In this document: one piece after another, positions 7,988 through 16,597 of the stretch
How the letters are laid out: each line of letters begins with the position of its first letter
How positions within the stretch are numbered: the first letter of the stretch is position 1
Assembly (NCBI GenBank): GCA_002448235.1
Contig: DIXF01000002.1
Span: forward strand, 124,001 to 188,000
Origin: Syntrophaceae bacterium UBA6087
GTDB lineage: Bacteria > Desulfobacterota > Desulfomonilia > UBA1062
Length of the DNA: 64,000 bases
Direction: 5' to 3'
Program-made: the position numbers and the translations under genes
Notes under the pieces: generated by a model
Database searches by the model: none
Told to the model about the DNA's origin: nothing
Seen by the model: the letters and a program-made list of their open reading frames with translations, nothing else

Positions 7988-8742
7988 TTTCGTTCTCCTT
8001 TGATATTCATGAATACGTCCTGTTCCTCGTATATATCGATTGAAATGTCCGGCAGCTCCCGCCTGAGCCTTTCCGTAAGCGGGACAAGAGCGATCTGCTC
8101 GGTGGCGAAGTGCCCTAGATCAACGATATTTATGCCGGATTCTCTCGCATCCAAGGCTCCATGGTATTTTACATCGCCCGTGACAAAGGTGTCGCATCCC
8201 ATGTCCACTGCGCTCTTTATATATTCCATGCCGCTGCCCGGGCACATGCATATTTTTTTTACGAGCCTTCCTGCATCTGCGACCCGCACCGTATCGAAAG
8301 GCAGGTCCACGGCCCATGCGCAAAGGGTCTGCTCTCCGTCTACCGTGCCGGTCCGAAGGGGGCCGAAGGATTGCACATCCCGAAGAGAAAGCCTCTCTGC
8401 AAGCACATCGGATACTCCGCCCGCTGCGATATCAAAATTTGTATGCAAGCTGACAAGGGCAACAGAACAACGGATAAGCGTCGCGATTTTCCGCGAAACC
8501 GCCTCCCGGAGATCGACTACCTTTAAGGGAGTGAATATGAGTGGATGATGCGTGATGATGAGATCTTTTTGGGCTTCGGCAGCAGCATTGATTACCTCAA
8601 GGGACGGGTCCAACGCGACGAGAGCGGACCGGACTTCCTGATGAGGGTCTCCCACCATGAGCCCGACGTTATCCCACTGCTCCGCAGTATGGAAGGGGGC
8701 TATTGTATCAAGAACTGTGAGTATATCTCGCACCTGCACCAT
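7984..8742 (-). CDS. Nif3-like dinuclear metal centre protein (YbgI / GTP cyclohydrolase I type 2 family)
   Basis: 252 residues. Family metal ligands are visible: EQWDNVGLMVGD near the N-terminus, ITHHPLIF (His-His), SLHTNFDIAAGGVSD, and VDLGHFATEQ near the C-terminus (His/Glu). The short form lacks the PII-like insertion of YqfO. The biological role is not settled; GTP cyclohydrolase-like and metal-chaperone roles have been proposed. The ATG at 8742 sits only 11 bases after the T-tract of a terminator and has no Shine-Dalgarno. It is first in a two-gene unit with the zinc-ribbon gene. Confidence 0.88.
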   Translation of the reverse strand: MVQVRDILTVLDTIAPFHTAEQWDNVGLMVGDPHQEVRSALVALDPSLEVINAAAEAQKDLIITHHPLIFTPLKVVDLREAVSRKIATLIRCSVALVSLHTNFDIAAGGVSDVLAERLSLRDVQSFGPLRTGTVDGEQTLCAWAVDLPFDTVRVADAGRLVKKICMCPGSGMEYIKSAVDMGCDTFVTGDVKYHGALDARESGINIVDLGHFATEQIALVPLTERLRRELPDISIDIYEEQDVFMNIKGERN

Positions 8743-8753
8743 TATTCACGAAT

Positions 8754-8785
8754 AAAAAAGGGGATGCTTCTCGAAGCATCCCCTT
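8754..8785 (-). terminator. Rho-independent terminator after the CAT tRNA
   Basis: A perfect 12-base-pair stem (8758-8769 with 8774-8785, loop 8770-8773) is followed on the minus strand by six T (8759-8754). It ends the tRNA transcript and lies immediately before the start codon of the Nif3-like gene. Confidence 0.9.
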
Positions 8786-8867
8786 GTCTGTCTCGTAAGA
8801 GACTATATGTCCTTTGGCGGTATCGGAAAGCAACCCTTTTACTCCCTTGTTATATTTCTTCGTTCTA

Positions 8868-8940
8868 TGGGCCCACCTGGAATCGAACCAGGGACCTACC
8901 GGTTATGAGCCGGTGGCTCTACCAATTGAGCTATGGGCCC
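8868..8940 (-). tRNA. tRNA with anticodon CAT (elongator Met or Ile2)
   Basis: A 73-base cloverleaf on the minus strand: acceptor GGGCCCA/TGGGCCC with discriminator A, anticodon stem ACCGG/CCGGT enclosing loop CTCATAA, and T-arm CCTGG-TTCGATT-CCAGG. The first base pair is a normal G-C, so it is not the initiator. Deciding between elongator methionine and the lysidine-modified isoleucine tRNA (AUA reading) needs a TilS/identity model. Confidence 0.93.
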
Positions 8941-8953
8941 TTTTACTTGAAGG

Positions 8954-8983
8954 TTCATAATCCAAACGAAAACAGAGTGTCAA
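8954..8983 (-). promoter_or_regulatory. Sigma-70 promoter of the CAT tRNA
   Basis: On the minus strand a perfect TTGACA (8983-8978), an 18-base spacer and TATGAA (8959-8954) place the start point about 7 bases before the tRNA 5' end. The -35 lies just beyond the stop codon of the upstream 588-residue gene. Confidence 0.65.
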
Positions 8984-8987
8984 GCTC

Positions 8988-10754
8988 TTATTTGCCTCCA
9001 AAGGCCTCTAGGATATTCACGATTTTTATCCCATTGCTGATAGTACCGATGCTCGCGTCTATTTTCAGGAATTCTTCCTGCAGACGGGCCTTCTCTTTCT
9101 CGTCGGGTTCCCGGGAGAGTTTCTCTCCCACCAGCCCTTTGAGCCCTTCCATGTATGCAAGCTCCCGGTCCGGAAGAGAGAGGATCTTCGGTACCTCTGT
9201 CTGCGAACCTGAAGAGGTTTCCCTTAAGAAATCGATCACGTCCGGAGACTCCGACCTGGTCAGTCCATGCTGCATATCCGTGTTCATGAATATGATCTCG
9301 TCATAGTAGAACCCGAACACTTTCTTGATGAGTTCCGCTCTGTGAGCGATAAGGTCATTGATATAGCCTGAAAGCTCTGAAAATTTCTTTTCGATCCTTT
9401 CCTCGATTGTCAGGATCTCTGCTTTGTCGGTGCAGGTATAGTAATCTTTTATTTCTTCTGAGAAGATTACGTAATAGCAATGCAGGGCAAAGAATATGAG
9501 AAAATCTGCCACGACGTTGCCGTTCGTGGTGCAGGAGCTTGTGGAAAGCGCTCCGCCTCGCTTGATGATCTCCTCAGGGGCCTTGAAGAACCATTCGGTC
9601 CCGAAGATTCCTGGAACGTTGGTAATAGCTTCATACTTCAGCCCGTTGCTTCGTGCCTTATCAACGATCTCCCTATCCCGATAGATCATACCCAGCGCTT
9701 TGAGGTTCGGGATGAGCGCCGCACAGATGAAGCCGTACTCATTATCCTCATAGAAGCTGAAAGACAGGTAGTTCGGAGAGGTGACACTGAGAAAATCGGG
9801 CGGGAAATTGATGAGTATCCCTTCGCCGTCTATGTCCCTTATGGTATTAGGTTTTTTCTTGAGGAACTGGGCATATCCTTTGAAGGCATCGGTTTGTATG
9901 ATGCTGTCCATAATCCTCTTGAAAATACTCTGGAATTTCTTTGAAGCCTTCCCCTGCTCAAACGGATTGAAGCGGTACAGAGGGTCTCTCAGTGCAACGC
10001 CTGTCCTGAACAATGTCCCTGTGGGGCTCGAGTTTCTGGAGCACAGTACGCTGATATCATCCTGGCGGGATAAGAGCCTGCTCTCCCATCCCTTTGCAGG
10101 GGCGGATTCAAGGAATCCCATGGCGTACTTTTTTTCATGGATCTTATCCATCCACTTCGTCATCCTGTCGGCCTTCTTAGCCGTGTCGCCCACGCAGGAC
10201 AACAGGACATTCGCCCCAAGATCGTAGGCAGTATCAAGGACAGTATCCATAATGGCTTCAGCGGAAAGCTCTCCGAAACGTACATTTGCATGTCGGATAA
10301 TGGAAAGCACTTCCTGTTTGTCTTTGGAATATATTTTTATGGCCGGCAGCCCTTCCGGTGTATCTACGATCTCCTGGCGGTCATAGGGTATGACATGATC
10401 TCTCTGGGGCTCTTCCGCAAGCGACTGCTCTACGTACTTGGTCCTTAATTCGTGCTTGCCGTCTGCCTTGCTCCGGTAGATCGGGTGGCCGTTTTTGTCG
10501 TATCCCTCGAGAATCTTGGATTTCTCCGAGCGCAAAACTCCGGCCAGGAGCTGCTGCACAGTAGGAATGTCGGCGGTAAACGCACCGCAAACAACATCTA
10601 TCCAGACATCGTCAGCTTTCAAATCTTTGTGCTTGAACCGGGTAAGGATATCTTCGTTATTTTCCATGGAAGCATAGATTGCCTGGAGACCCATCCTTCC
10701 ATTTGCCCCTCTGATAGCAACTCTAATCACTGGAACTTTGTCCCTGATATCCAT
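8988..10754 (-). CDS. 588-residue protein with scattered GAPDH-like motifs, family not recognised
   Basis: I do not recognise a named family. The N-terminus VIRVAIRGANGRMG (9-22) looks like the first beta strand and dinucleotide loop of a GAPDH or dihydrodipicolinate-reductase type Rossmann fold. Further on come ESAPAKG (216-222), which in GAPDH precedes the catalytic loop; VLCSRNSSPTG (236-246); FYEDNEYG (334-341), like the GAPDH C-terminal YDNEWGY; SSCTTN (406-411), identical to the GAPDH nucleophile motif; and FMNTDMQH (489-496). The order and spacing do not match classical GAPDH (about 335 residues), so it is either a strongly expanded or rearranged relative or a mosaic of chance matches. 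The ATG at 10754 follows GGTGGAGG with 6-base spacing; the in-frame GTG at 10766 lies inside that site. It stands alone, between tRNA and a divergent oxidoreductase. Confidence 0.6.
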   Translation of the reverse strand: MDIRDKVPVIRVAIRGANGRMGLQAIYASMENNEDILTRFKHKDLKADDVWIDVVCGAFTADIPTVQQLLAGVLRSEKSKILEGYDKNGHPIYRSKADGKHELRTKYVEQSLAEEPQRDHVIPYDRQEIVDTPEGLPAIKIYSKDKQEVLSIIRHANVRFGELSAEAIMDTVLDTAYDLGANVLLSCVGDTAKKADRMTKWMDKIHEKKYAMGFLESAPAKGWESRLLSRQDDISVLCSRNSSPTGTLFRTGVALRDPLYRFNPFEQGKASKKFQSIFKRIMDSIIQTDAFKGYAQFLKKKPNTIRDIDGEGILINFPPDFLSVTSPNYLSFSFYEDNEYGFICAALIPNLKALGMIYRDREIVDKARSNGLKYEAITNVPGIFGTEWFFKAPEEIIKRGGALSTSSCTTNGNVVADFLIFFALHCYYVIFSEEIKDYYTCTDKAEILTIEERIEKKFSELSGYINDLIAHRAELIKKVFGFYYDEIIFMNTDMQHGLTRSESPDVIDFLRETSSGSQTEVPKILSLPDRELAYMEGLKGLVGEKLSREPDEKEKARLQEEFLKIDASIGTISNGIKIVNILEAFGGK

Positions 10755-11013
10755 GGTAACCTCCACCTGTTTTATTAATGAATGGTGCGTTCTGAGAGTA
10801 GAAAATCTTATACCAGATCAGCCATTTATAGGCAAGGAAATCAAGGTCCTTCCTTTCCTTCTCTCCTATACAAGATTATAACGCCTGTCTTATCTCTTTT
10901 CTATATACCTCATTATGTGAAGGAATGGCGCCTTGGCGGACAACTGCATTCTTCATGTCCCTTTCCTCCCCGATGAGCACATTGCTTTTTGCCTATGGAG
11001 GTTTTCCTGCTAT

Positions 11014-12168
11014 ATGAAAGCAATGATAAAAGTGGACATTACCATTATCGGGGCCGGGGTCATCGGTCTTTCGATTGGACGAGAGCTCGCTTCCACGGCA
11101 GATCATGTGGTGATCATGGAAAAAGAGCCTCATCCCGGAATGGGAATAAGCTCGAGAAACAGCGAGGTCATTCATGCCGGCATCTATTATCCAAAAAAAT
11201 CCCTCAAGGCACGCCTGTGCGTCGAGGGCGCCGGGATGCTTTCCGAATACTGCTCCGCCCGCACAATTCCTTGCCAAAGCATGGGGAAGGTGATCGTGGC
11301 AACCGAGTCGTCTGAAGAAAAAGCTGTTGAAAAACTCTTTCTCAAGGGGAAGGATAACGGCGTTCAAGGTTTAAAAATCCTCGGCCGGTCCGATCTAAAA
11401 AAAATAGAGCCGAGCGTGTCGGGCATATGCGCCCTGCATTCCCCCAACACAGGGATCATCGACTCACACCGCCTCATCAGATCCCTGGAAGCAGATTGCC
11501 TCGATAAGGGGGCTTCGATCTTCTACAATACAGAGGTCCTCGCCCTTGAGAAATCTTCACAAGGGTTTGTGTGCACAGCCGGCCATATGAGCGGGAGCCC
11601 GTATACGTTCTCTTCGAGGATCGTGATCAACGCTGCAGGGCTCTTTTCCGACAGAATATCCGCTTTGGCCGGTATCGATATCGATGCGGCCGGGTATCGC
11701 ATTTATCCGGTGAAAGGCGAATATTTCCGGGTCAGGGGAGGCAAACACACGCTGGTGGGCGGCCTCGTCTATCCGGTTCCCGAGAAAAGTCTCACGGGAC
11801 TGGGCATCCATGCCACTAAAGATCTTGCGGGGTTCTTACGGCTGGGCCCGAACGCTTTTCCTGTGGATGAAATTTCCTACGACGTGGATCCATCCCATGC
11901 ACAGGTTTTCTATGAAAACGCCAGGGCCATGCTTCCTTTCCTGGAACCTTCCGATCTCGTTCCCGACATGGCAGGCGTCAGGCCGAAGATACAGAAACCG
12001 GGCGGTTCCCAGAGAGACTTCCTGATCTGCCATGAGGAAACAAGAGGGCTTGCCGGGCTGTTTACCCTTGCCGGCATCGAATCTCCGGGGCTCACTTCCT
12101 GCCTCGCCGTAGGGAGGCATGTTGCCGCTCTGGCGAAAGAGGCCGGTCTGGTGTCTCAGATTCGATAG
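11014..12168 (+). CDS. FAD-dependent oxidoreductase, LhgO-like (DAO family)
   Basis: About 384 residues. The N-terminal dinucleotide-binding motif is ITIIGAGVIGLSIGREL, with the acidic strand end VVIMEKE. The stretch SSRNSEVIHAGIYYPKKSLKARLC is characteristic of the L-2-hydroxyglutarate dehydrogenase/oxidase (LhgO) group, and the C-terminal GVRPKIQKPG with GIESPGLTS completes the FAD site. It likely oxidises a 2-hydroxy acid (2-hydroxyglutarate or a relative), passing electrons to quinone or another carrier. The frame is open from 10933; ATG at 11014 gives the family-length N-terminus with a GGAG about 13 bases upstream. Its 3' end overlaps convergent pyrC by 13 bases. Confidence 0.85.
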   Translation: MKAMIKVDITIIGAGVIGLSIGRELASTADHVVIMEKEPHPGMGISSRNSEVIHAGIYYPKKSLKARLCVEGAGMLSEYCSARTIPCQSMGKVIVATESSEEKAVEKLFLKGKDNGVQGLKILGRSDLKKIEPSVSGICALHSPNTGIIDSHRLIRSLEADCLDKGASIFYNTEVLALEKSSQGFVCTAGHMSGSPYTFSSRIVINAAGLFSDRISALAGIDIDAAGYRIYPVKGEYFRVRGGKHTLVGGLVYPVPEKSLTGLGIHATKDLAGFLRLGPNAFPVDEISYDVDPSHAQVFYENARAMLPFLEPSDLVPDMAGVRPKIQKPGGSQRDFLICHEETRGLAGLFTLAGIESPGLTSCLAVGRHVAALAKEAGLVSQIR

Positions 12169-13424
12169 ACGCTATTGCCGCAGACGATCGTATGGACTAC
12201 CCTTCCCTTAAATTCCTTCCCCAGGAACGGAGAATTCTTCGACTTTGAAAGAATGCTCTCTTCGGTGAATTTCCATTTAACTTCCGGATCAAACAGCACG
12301 ATATCAGCGCGAGCGCCTGCGGTTAAAACGCCTCCCTCAATGCCCAGAATCCGGGCAGGATTGACGGTTGCACGTTTCAAGAGCTCCATGAAGTCGATCC
12401 CGCACTCTCTATGGACCTGCATGATCGCCGGGAGAAGAGTCTGAAGGCCGATGATGCCGAAGGGTGCCAGATCGAAATCCAGATCCTTCTCATCCTTGGC
12501 ATGGGGAGCATGGTCGGTGGCGATGCAGTCGACCGTCCCGTCCGTGAGCCCTTCAATGAGTGCTCGCCGGTCTTCTTCTTTGCGCAAGGGAGGATACATC
12601 TTGGCCTTCGTGTCATAGCCCCGCACCCTATCTTCGGTGAGGAGAAGGTGATGGGGAGTTACATCGCACGTCACCCTGATACCGTCACGCTTTGCCTGTC
12701 TGATAATATCGATGCCCGTCCTCGTGGAGACATGGGTAATGTGAACAGGGAGGCCGGTATAACCGGCAATAAGCACGTCCCGGGAGATGATGATATCTTC
12801 ACTCGCGCTCGGTATCCCCGCAAGCCCGAGCCTGGAAGAGAGCGCGCTCTCGTTCATCACCCCGCCTGCGCTCAATCCCTTATCCTGGCAGTGGGTAATC
12901 ACGGGAAGGCCGAATGTGGCTGCATACTCCATTGCCCGCCTCATCATCGAGGCATTTTCCACGGTCTTTCCGTCGTCGGTTACGGCAACGATTCCTGCAG
13001 CTTTCATGAGCCCCATCTCTGCAAGCTCGATACCGTTAAGATCCTTGGTGAGCGCCCCTGCGGGGAGAACCCGGACGGCAGCCTTGGCTCTCGCTTTTTC
13101 GACAATATACCGGGTTACCGAAGGGTTGTCGTTCACCGGGTCGGTATTGGGCATGCAGACAACGGTCGTCACCCCGCCGGCCGCAGCAGCCAGGCTTCCT
13201 GAAACGATGTCTTCCTTGTACTCGTATCCCGGATCACGGAAGTGCACATGCATGTCGATGAGGCCGGGCAAGACCCATAAGCCTTGTGCATCGACGATCT
13301 CACCGTCTTTCCCGTTGTTTCCTCCGGGATAGACTCCCGAGATAACGCCATCGGCAATATGAATATCGCCTGCCTGGACGGTGCCGCCTGCCGGATCGAA
13401 TATTGTGCCGCCCTTAATCCACAT
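12156..13424 (-). CDS. pyrC: Dihydroorotase, class I
   Basis: Catalyses ring closure of carbamoyl-aspartate to dihydroorotate in pyrimidine synthesis. 422 residues, the length of class I enzymes. Metal ligands are seen in LIDMHVHFRDPG (HxH), in the middle histidines (ITHCQ, VHITHVS), and in the catalytic Asp of IATDHAPH. The fold begins and ends with the small beta-sandwich of the amidohydrolases. It overlaps pyrB by 11 bases, as in class I pyrB-pyrC pairs that form a complex. Confidence 0.96.
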   Translation of the reverse strand: MWIKGGTIFDPAGGTVQAGDIHIADGVISGVYPGGNNGKDGEIVDAQGLWVLPGLIDMHVHFRDPGYEYKEDIVSGSLAAAAGGVTTVVCMPNTDPVNDNPSVTRYIVEKARAKAAVRVLPAGALTKDLNGIELAEMGLMKAAGIVAVTDDGKTVENASMMRRAMEYAATFGLPVITHCQDKGLSAGGVMNESALSSRLGLAGIPSASEDIIISRDVLIAGYTGLPVHITHVSTRTGIDIIRQAKRDGIRVTCDVTPHHLLLTEDRVRGYDTKAKMYPPLRKEEDRRALIEGLTDGTVDCIATDHAPHAKDEKDLDFDLAPFGIIGLQTLLPAIMQVHRECGIDFMELLKRATVNPARILGIEGGVLTAGARADIVLFDPEVKWKFTEESILSKSKNSPFLGKEFKGRVVHTIVCGNSVYRI

Positions 13425-14346
13425 TGGCGCTTCCTCCCATCGACAGGTAGAGCAATGTCATCCGTATCGCAACCCCGTTTTCCACCTGGTCGAGGATGAT
13501 CGAGCGGGCGCTGTCCGCAGCATCATAGGTAATTTCAACCCCTCTGTTCATGGGGCCCGGATGCATAATGACCGCGCCTTCCTTCATCATATCCACCCGC
13601 CGCTTGTTCAGTCCGTAAAATATTGAATACTCCCTCGAATCCGGATAAAATCTCTCATGAAGCCGCTCTTTCTGAACCCTGAGCATCATGATCGCATCAA
13701 CCTCGGGGATGACCGGATCGAACTCGGTCATTACGTCTGCTCCCCATGTCTCCACACCCGGAGGGAGCAAGGTTTTCGGCGCCACAAGGACCACCTGCGC
13801 CCCCATTTTTATCAGCCCGTAGACATTGCTTCTCGCCACCCGTGAGTGCATGATATCCCCCACAATCGCTACCTTTAACCCCTCCAGTCGGCCGAAACGC
13901 TCCTTCATTGAATACATATCCAGTAGCGCCTGGGTAGGATGCTCATGGTATCCATCCCCCGCATTAATCACGGAGCAGGGAAGCAGCTCCGCCATCTTCT
14001 TTGGGACCCCTGCATACGGATACCTGATGATGATACAATCCGGAGACATGGCCATGACATTGTACGCAGCATCCATGATGGTTTCTCCCTTGGAAAAGGA
14101 AGAACCGGAAGCCGACAGCGCCGTGGTGTCAGCGCTCAGGCGCTTCGCGGCTATTTCAAAGGAAAGTCTCGTCCTGGTGCTTGCCTCATAGAACAGCAGC
14201 ACCACGGTTTTACCGCGCAAGGTCGGGACCTTTTTGATGTCTCTTCTGGATATCTCCTTGAAAGAGGATGCCATATCAAGGATAAGCCCGATCTCTGCAG
14301 ACGTCAGGTCCTGTACGGCGATGATATCCTTATGGGGCCAGTTCAT
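13414..14346 (-). CDS. pyrB: Aspartate carbamoyltransferase catalytic subunit
   Basis: Condenses carbamoyl phosphate with aspartate, the first committed pyrimidine step. 310 residues. The carbamoyl-phosphate site FYEASTRTRLSFE and the aspartate-side DGYHEHPTQALLD are intact. No pyrI regulatory subunit is adjacent, which fits control at the transcript level by PyrR. It overlaps pyrR by four bases (ATGA) and pyrC by 11. Confidence 0.97.
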   Translation of the reverse strand: MNWPHKDIIAVQDLTSAEIGLILDMASSFKEISRRDIKKVPTLRGKTVVLLFYEASTRTRLSFEIAAKRLSADTTALSASGSSFSKGETIMDAAYNVMAMSPDCIIIRYPYAGVPKKMAELLPCSVINAGDGYHEHPTQALLDMYSMKERFGRLEGLKVAIVGDIMHSRVARSNVYGLIKMGAQVVLVAPKTLLPPGVETWGADVMTEFDPVIPEVDAIMMLRVQKERLHERFYPDSREYSIFYGLNKRRVDMMKEGAVIMHPGPMNRGVEITYDAADSARSIILDQVENGVAIRMTLLYLSMGGSANVD

Positions 14347-14888
14347 TTTTTCACCCCGCTTATGATCACGTCTTTGATGCCGATTCCATCGGGGGCCACT
14401 TCGATCTTTATGATCTTCTCCTCGGGGATGCTCATCTCCTTGCCGACAAAATCGGGCTGTATGGGCAGTTCCCTCCCGCCTCGATCGAAGAGCACCATAA
14501 AGTAGATCCTCTTGGGGCGTCCAAAATCCAGGATATGATCTATTGCCGCACGGACCGACCTGCCCGTATTGATTACGTCATCAACGAGTATCACCCGCTT
14601 ATTATCTACGGAAAAGGGGATGTCCGTACTCCTTACCTCCGGAGAAAAAAGCCTCTTGGATACATCGTCCCGGTACAGGGCGATATCCAGAGTACCAAGG
14701 GGGATCTGCATATCTGTCTTTTGCTCGAGGATTTTTACTATACTCCTCGCTACCAGTACCCCTCCGCTTCGTATCCCGATGAAGACGACATCATTCCAGG
14801 TCTTGATCCCTTCCATGAGACAATCCGCAAGATCCTTCAGTATGGCGGTAATCTCCTGTTCACTCATGACTATTTCCGGCATATACAC
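14343..14888 (-). CDS. pyrR: PyrR, pyrimidine attenuation regulator / uracil phosphoribosyltransferase
   Basis: 181 residues. The PRPP-binding loop VILVDDVINTGRSVRAA and the N-terminal FIGIRSGG hood are typical of PyrR. In Gram-positives it binds pyr leader RNA and also has UPRTase activity. Here it lies inside an operon two bases after lepB and before pyrB, and I saw no PyrR-type anti-antiterminator in the short junctions. Any RNA target must therefore lie upstream of lepB or elsewhere. Confidence 0.93.
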   Translation of the reverse strand: MYMPEIVMSEQEITAILKDLADCLMEGIKTWNDVVFIGIRSGGVLVARSIVKILEQKTDMQIPLGTLDIALYRDDVSKRLFSPEVRSTDIPFSVDNKRVILVDDVINTGRSVRAAIDHILDFGRPKRIYFMVLFDRGGRELPIQPDFVGKEMSIPEEKIIKIEVAPDGIGIKDVIISGVKK

Positions 14889-14890
14889 CT

Positions 14891-15514
14891 CTAGTGAATG
14901 ATATCTCCGATCCTTCCGAAGCGTATCCAGTGCTTGGCGCTATCCCATGAAAAGTAAATGACAAAGGCCTTGCCTTTGATATTCTGCACTGGGACGAATC
15001 CCCAGAATCTGCTGTCGTAGCTCTGGTCCCTGTTGTCTCCCATAACGAAGCAGGTGCCCGGCTCTACCTTGATCGGCCCGAAGTTGTCCCGGACCATCCC
15101 CTGTCCCTGGGTAAGTATGAACGGGTCCGTATGCTTCTCGTACGGTATCTTGAAGGGCTGCCCGTTGATGTAGACGTTCTTTTCCCTTACCTCGACGATA
15201 TCGCCCGGAAGGCCGATTACCCGTTTCACGAAATCCATTGCATGGTTTCCGGGGAAGGTGAAGATGACGATATCGCCTCTGTTGGGAACTTTGTCGGCTC
15301 CCAGAATCTTGCGCGTGGTAAACGGCACGGTAACGCCGTAATTGTACTTGGTGGCGAGGATATGATCACCTTTGAGAAGGGTATCTTCCATGGAGGATGA
15401 GGGTATCCGGTAAGCTTGCAGGACGAAGGCCCTGATAATCATGGCGATGACAAAGGCTACCGCAAGAGCCTCTATCCAATCCCTCGCTACACTTTTCTGT
15501 TTTATCTCACTCAA
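14891..15514 (-). CDS. lepB: Signal peptidase I
   Basis: Membrane serine protease that removes Sec/Tat signal peptides. 207 residues with one N-terminal membrane segment (about 13-33). The catalytic Ser is in RIPSSSMEDTL and the catalytic Lys is in DFVKRVIGLPGD; box E is GDNRDQSYDSRFWG. It is the first gene of lepB-pyrR-pyrB-pyrC. The 201 bases upstream (15515-15715) are AT-rich and show no gene; the operon promoter presumably lies there. Confidence 0.96.
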   Translation of the reverse strand: MSEIKQKSVARDWIEALAVAFVIAMIIRAFVLQAYRIPSSSMEDTLLKGDHILATKYNYGVTVPFTTRKILGADKVPNRGDIVIFTFPGNHAMDFVKRVIGLPGDIVEVREKNVYINGQPFKIPYEKHTDPFILTQGQGMVRDNFGPIKVEPGTCFVMGDNRDQSYDSRFWGFVPVQNIKGKAFVIYFSWDSAKHWIRFGRIGDIIH

Positions 15515-15715
15515 AACGTGCTCCTTTTCCTGTAGGATTCGAGGAAATCTTCCGTTGGAATCTGCCTGCAGTTCACAGGCTTTTTACGTATTTCTTCCTA
15601 TTTATCAGAATATTACTCATAACTAAAGTCGATTCATTCATATGATCTCTTCCAATGGATATTGCTCTATCACAGGTTATGGAAGAAAGCATAGGCTGTT
15701 TCATCGGATAGAAGC

Positions 15716-16597
15716 CTAGACAGGATTCGATCTGCGATACTCCATGAGGTATTCTTTGATATATTTGTCCAGGGATATCTGCCATGCAGGCATAAGCTTG
15801 CCTGTAGTTTCGGTAAAGCGCCTGGTGGAAAGAACGCTGTTCAAAGGCCTTTTTGCAGGGCGGGGATATTCACTGGTTGGTACCGGGATGACTTCTGTCT
15901 GTAGGCCCACCAGTTCAACGGCCTTCCTGGCGAGATCATACCACGTTGCTTTGCCCCTGTTGCATACATGGTAGACCCCTTGAGCATTGCTATCGATGAG
16001 AAGCCTGAGAGCCTTGGCAAGATCTTTGGAATAGGTTGGAGAACCCCACTGATCGTTCACGACCGTAATCTTATCTCTATCCTTGGCGATTTTCAGGATC
16101 GTAGAGACGAAATTCTTTCCCTGCGGACCGAAAAGCCATTGAGTCCTTACGATGGAGTAGTGTTCGATGCTCTCCAGAACAGCGATTTCCCCTGCCCTCT
16201 TACTTTTGCCATAAACGCTCGTAGGGTTTGTCTCGTCGTTTTCAGTATACGGGACCTCTTTGCTTCCGTCGAAAACATAATCGGTGCTGATATGAAGGAA
16301 CTTTGCTCCAACTTCCTCGCATGCCCGGGCCAGATTCCCCGGAGCCTTGGCATTGAGCTGATAAGCCAGCTCTTCGTTTGTTTCACATCCGTCGACATCC
16401 GTGTACGCCGCACAGTTAATAACCCAGTCGGGCTTCATGGTCGACAGCATACCCCGGATAGCCGATGCATCGGTAATATCCAGTTGCAGGCTCGGAGGAA
16501 CGATATCGGTTCTGAAAACCGTATCTCCCTGCCCTTCGCATACTATTCCGACTTCGTATCCCAAGAGACCTCTCGACCCAGTGATGAGAATCTTCAT
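15716..16597 (-). CDS. rfbD: dTDP-4-dehydrorhamnose reductase
   Basis: The last step of dTDP-L-rhamnose synthesis. 293 residues, extended SDR fold: N-terminal ITGSRGLLG for NADPH, FLHISTDYVFDG with the catalytic Thr, and YGKSKRAGE with Tyr-xxx-Lys. Its start overlaps rfbB by four bases. Product: precursor for O-antigen or other rhamnose polymers. Confidence 0.95.
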   Translation of the reverse strand: MKILITGSRGLLGYEVGIVCEGQGDTVFRTDIVPPSLQLDITDASAIRGMLSTMKPDWVINCAAYTDVDGCETNEELAYQLNAKAPGNLARACEEVGAKFLHISTDYVFDGSKEVPYTENDETNPTSVYGKSKRAGEIAVLESIEHYSIVRTQWLFGPQGKNFVSTILKIAKDRDKITVVNDQWGSPTYSKDLAKALRLLIDSNAQGVYHVCNRGKATWYDLARKAVELVGLQTEVIPVPTSEYPRPAKRPLNSVLSTRRFTETTGKLMPAWQISLDKYIKEYLMEYRRSNPV

